From assembly GCA_012839145.1 (NCBI GenBank), contig DUNY01000036.1, forward strand, positions 1-13,837: a stretch of 13,837 nt of DNA. The letters are read 5' to 3'. Below are positions 13,358 to 13,837 of the stretch, piece by piece; the stretch's first letter is position 1; each line of letters opens with the position of its first letter. The notes beneath the pieces were generated by a model, which did no database searches, had not been told where the DNA came from, and saw only the letters and a list, made by a program, of their open reading frames with translations. The position numbers were made by a program, and so were the translations under genes. The DNA is from Thermoanaerobacterales bacterium (GTDB lineage Bacteria > Bacillota > Thermosediminibacteria > Thermosediminibacterales > Tepidanaerobacteraceae).

Positions 13358-13837
13358 TTAAACCTTAATATTTATTCCTGAAATTGGCAGTTTTTTTATT
13401 TCACCAAAAAAGAAGTCTTTTATCGATACCTTTCCAACTTTTAGCTCCATGGCCTTGATTAGGCTGTGGATATTTTTATTTATATTTAAAAACTTTTTAA
13501 CTGCATCCATGGCTTTTTTGTCTTCAAAGGTAGATGATGCAGTAACTTTTCCATTGACATACATAAGTTCGATAAGGACCGCTCCAAGGTTTTTTGTATT
13601 GATAATAAAACTTAGGCACATAGAAGACTGTGTATCGTTGGTGGAAGGGTAATCAGAAATCTTCAAGTAAATATTATGATATATAGGTATAGGCAATGCA
13701 TAATAAAAACCGGTGCTGCTTACAGAACCTTTATTATGCAAGTGGTTAAGAGCTTTTAAAGCCAACTGCTCTTTTATGAACGCGGTTTTTGTTCGGTTAT
13801 TCAACAAAGTTTTATTAAAAGAAAAGGACTCATCTTC
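13358..13837 (-). CDS. FliK C-terminal-domain-like protein (YlqG-like), cut by right edge
   Basis: The last 159 codons of a larger gene. The frame stays open to the window edge, so the TTG at 13807 is not the start. The visible part has the alternating strand pattern of the FliK/flagellar hook-length-control C-terminal domain: YALPIPIYHNIYLKI, then TKNLGAVLIELMYVNGKVTASSTF (LGxVxVxLxxxxGxVxVxF-like), then a helical region (MDAVKKFLNINKNIHSLIKAMELKVGKVSI). Lacking its N-terminus, I cannot say whether the usual disordered export region is present. Its place directly upstream of the FlhB-like gene supports a YlqG-like identity. Resemblance is by pattern, not strong identity. The TAA stop lies 28 bases before the next gene's ATG, so they are co-transcribed. 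Confidence 0.6.
   Translation of the reverse strand, partial: EDESFSFNKTLLNNRTKTAFIKEQLALKALNHLHNKGSVSSTGFYYALPIPIYHNIYLKISDYPSTNDTQSSMCLSFIINTKNLGAVLIELMYVNGKVTASSTFEDKKAMDAVKKFLNINKNIHSLIKAMELKVGKVSIKDFFFGEIKKLPISGINIKV

Noticed and set aside
1..13837. CRISPR array, tRNA or rRNA genes
   Set aside because: I saw no regularly spaced direct repeats and no tRNA- or rRNA-like segments in the intergenic gaps. The only repeats noticed are the two dispersed copies and the short internal duplication in the RNA.

Overview
The window looks like chromosomal DNA of a low-GC, Gram-positive, probably anaerobic and possibly thermophilic Clostridia-type bacterium. The support is strong Shine-Dalgarno (SD) sequences with ATG/GTG/TTG starts, sigma-A-type promoters, a three-SLH-repeat surface protein, GlpP, YvoF-, YlqG- and YlqH-like proteins, and the tsaE-tsaB-rimI / tsaD / ABC-F neighbourhood known from Bacillus and Clostridia. 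I cannot name the genus.

Layout. (1) 1-3086, plus strand: the tail of an unidentified gene, a copy of a dispersed repeat, then a peptide/amino-acid-derivative hydrolase cluster: a PuuD-like gamma-glutamyl hydrolase, a DppA-type zinc D-aminopeptidase and, behind a terminator, an imidazolonepropionase-like amidohydrolase. (2) 3179-4909, plus strand: terminator, extended -10 promoter, then overlapping tsaE-tsaB-rimI (tRNA t6A synthesis plus ribosomal protein acetylation). (3) 4901-8542, minus strand: a YvoF-like hexapeptide acyltransferase, the second copy of the repeat, then tsaD directly behind an ABC-F ATPase gene. Thus tsaD, the partner of tsaE/tsaB, lies on the opposite strand from them. 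(4) 8543-9409: no intact protein gene. It holds a short decayed stretch and a roughly 435-nt, comparatively GC-rich, strongly structured RNA on the minus strand. (5) 9410-11569, minus strand: a secreted YcdB/YcdC-repeat protein with three SLH domains. (6) 11668-13030, plus strand: a near-consensus promoter, then glpP and mgtC translationally coupled. (7) 13027-13837, minus strand: a stand-alone FlhB C-terminal-domain protein (YlqH-like), preceded by a FliK/YlqG-like gene cut by the window edge.

The best candidate for something undescribed is the RNA at about 8939-9376 (minus). By hand I can pair its 5' and 3' ends through a 14-bp helix that runs into a U tract, and place seven further helices of 7 to 18 bp between them. 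A repeated 9-mer could let a local 3' hairpin compete with the end-to-end helix. I find no landmark of RNase P RNA, tmRNA or SRP RNA. It may be a divergent member of a known large class (OLE is the first to test) or something new.
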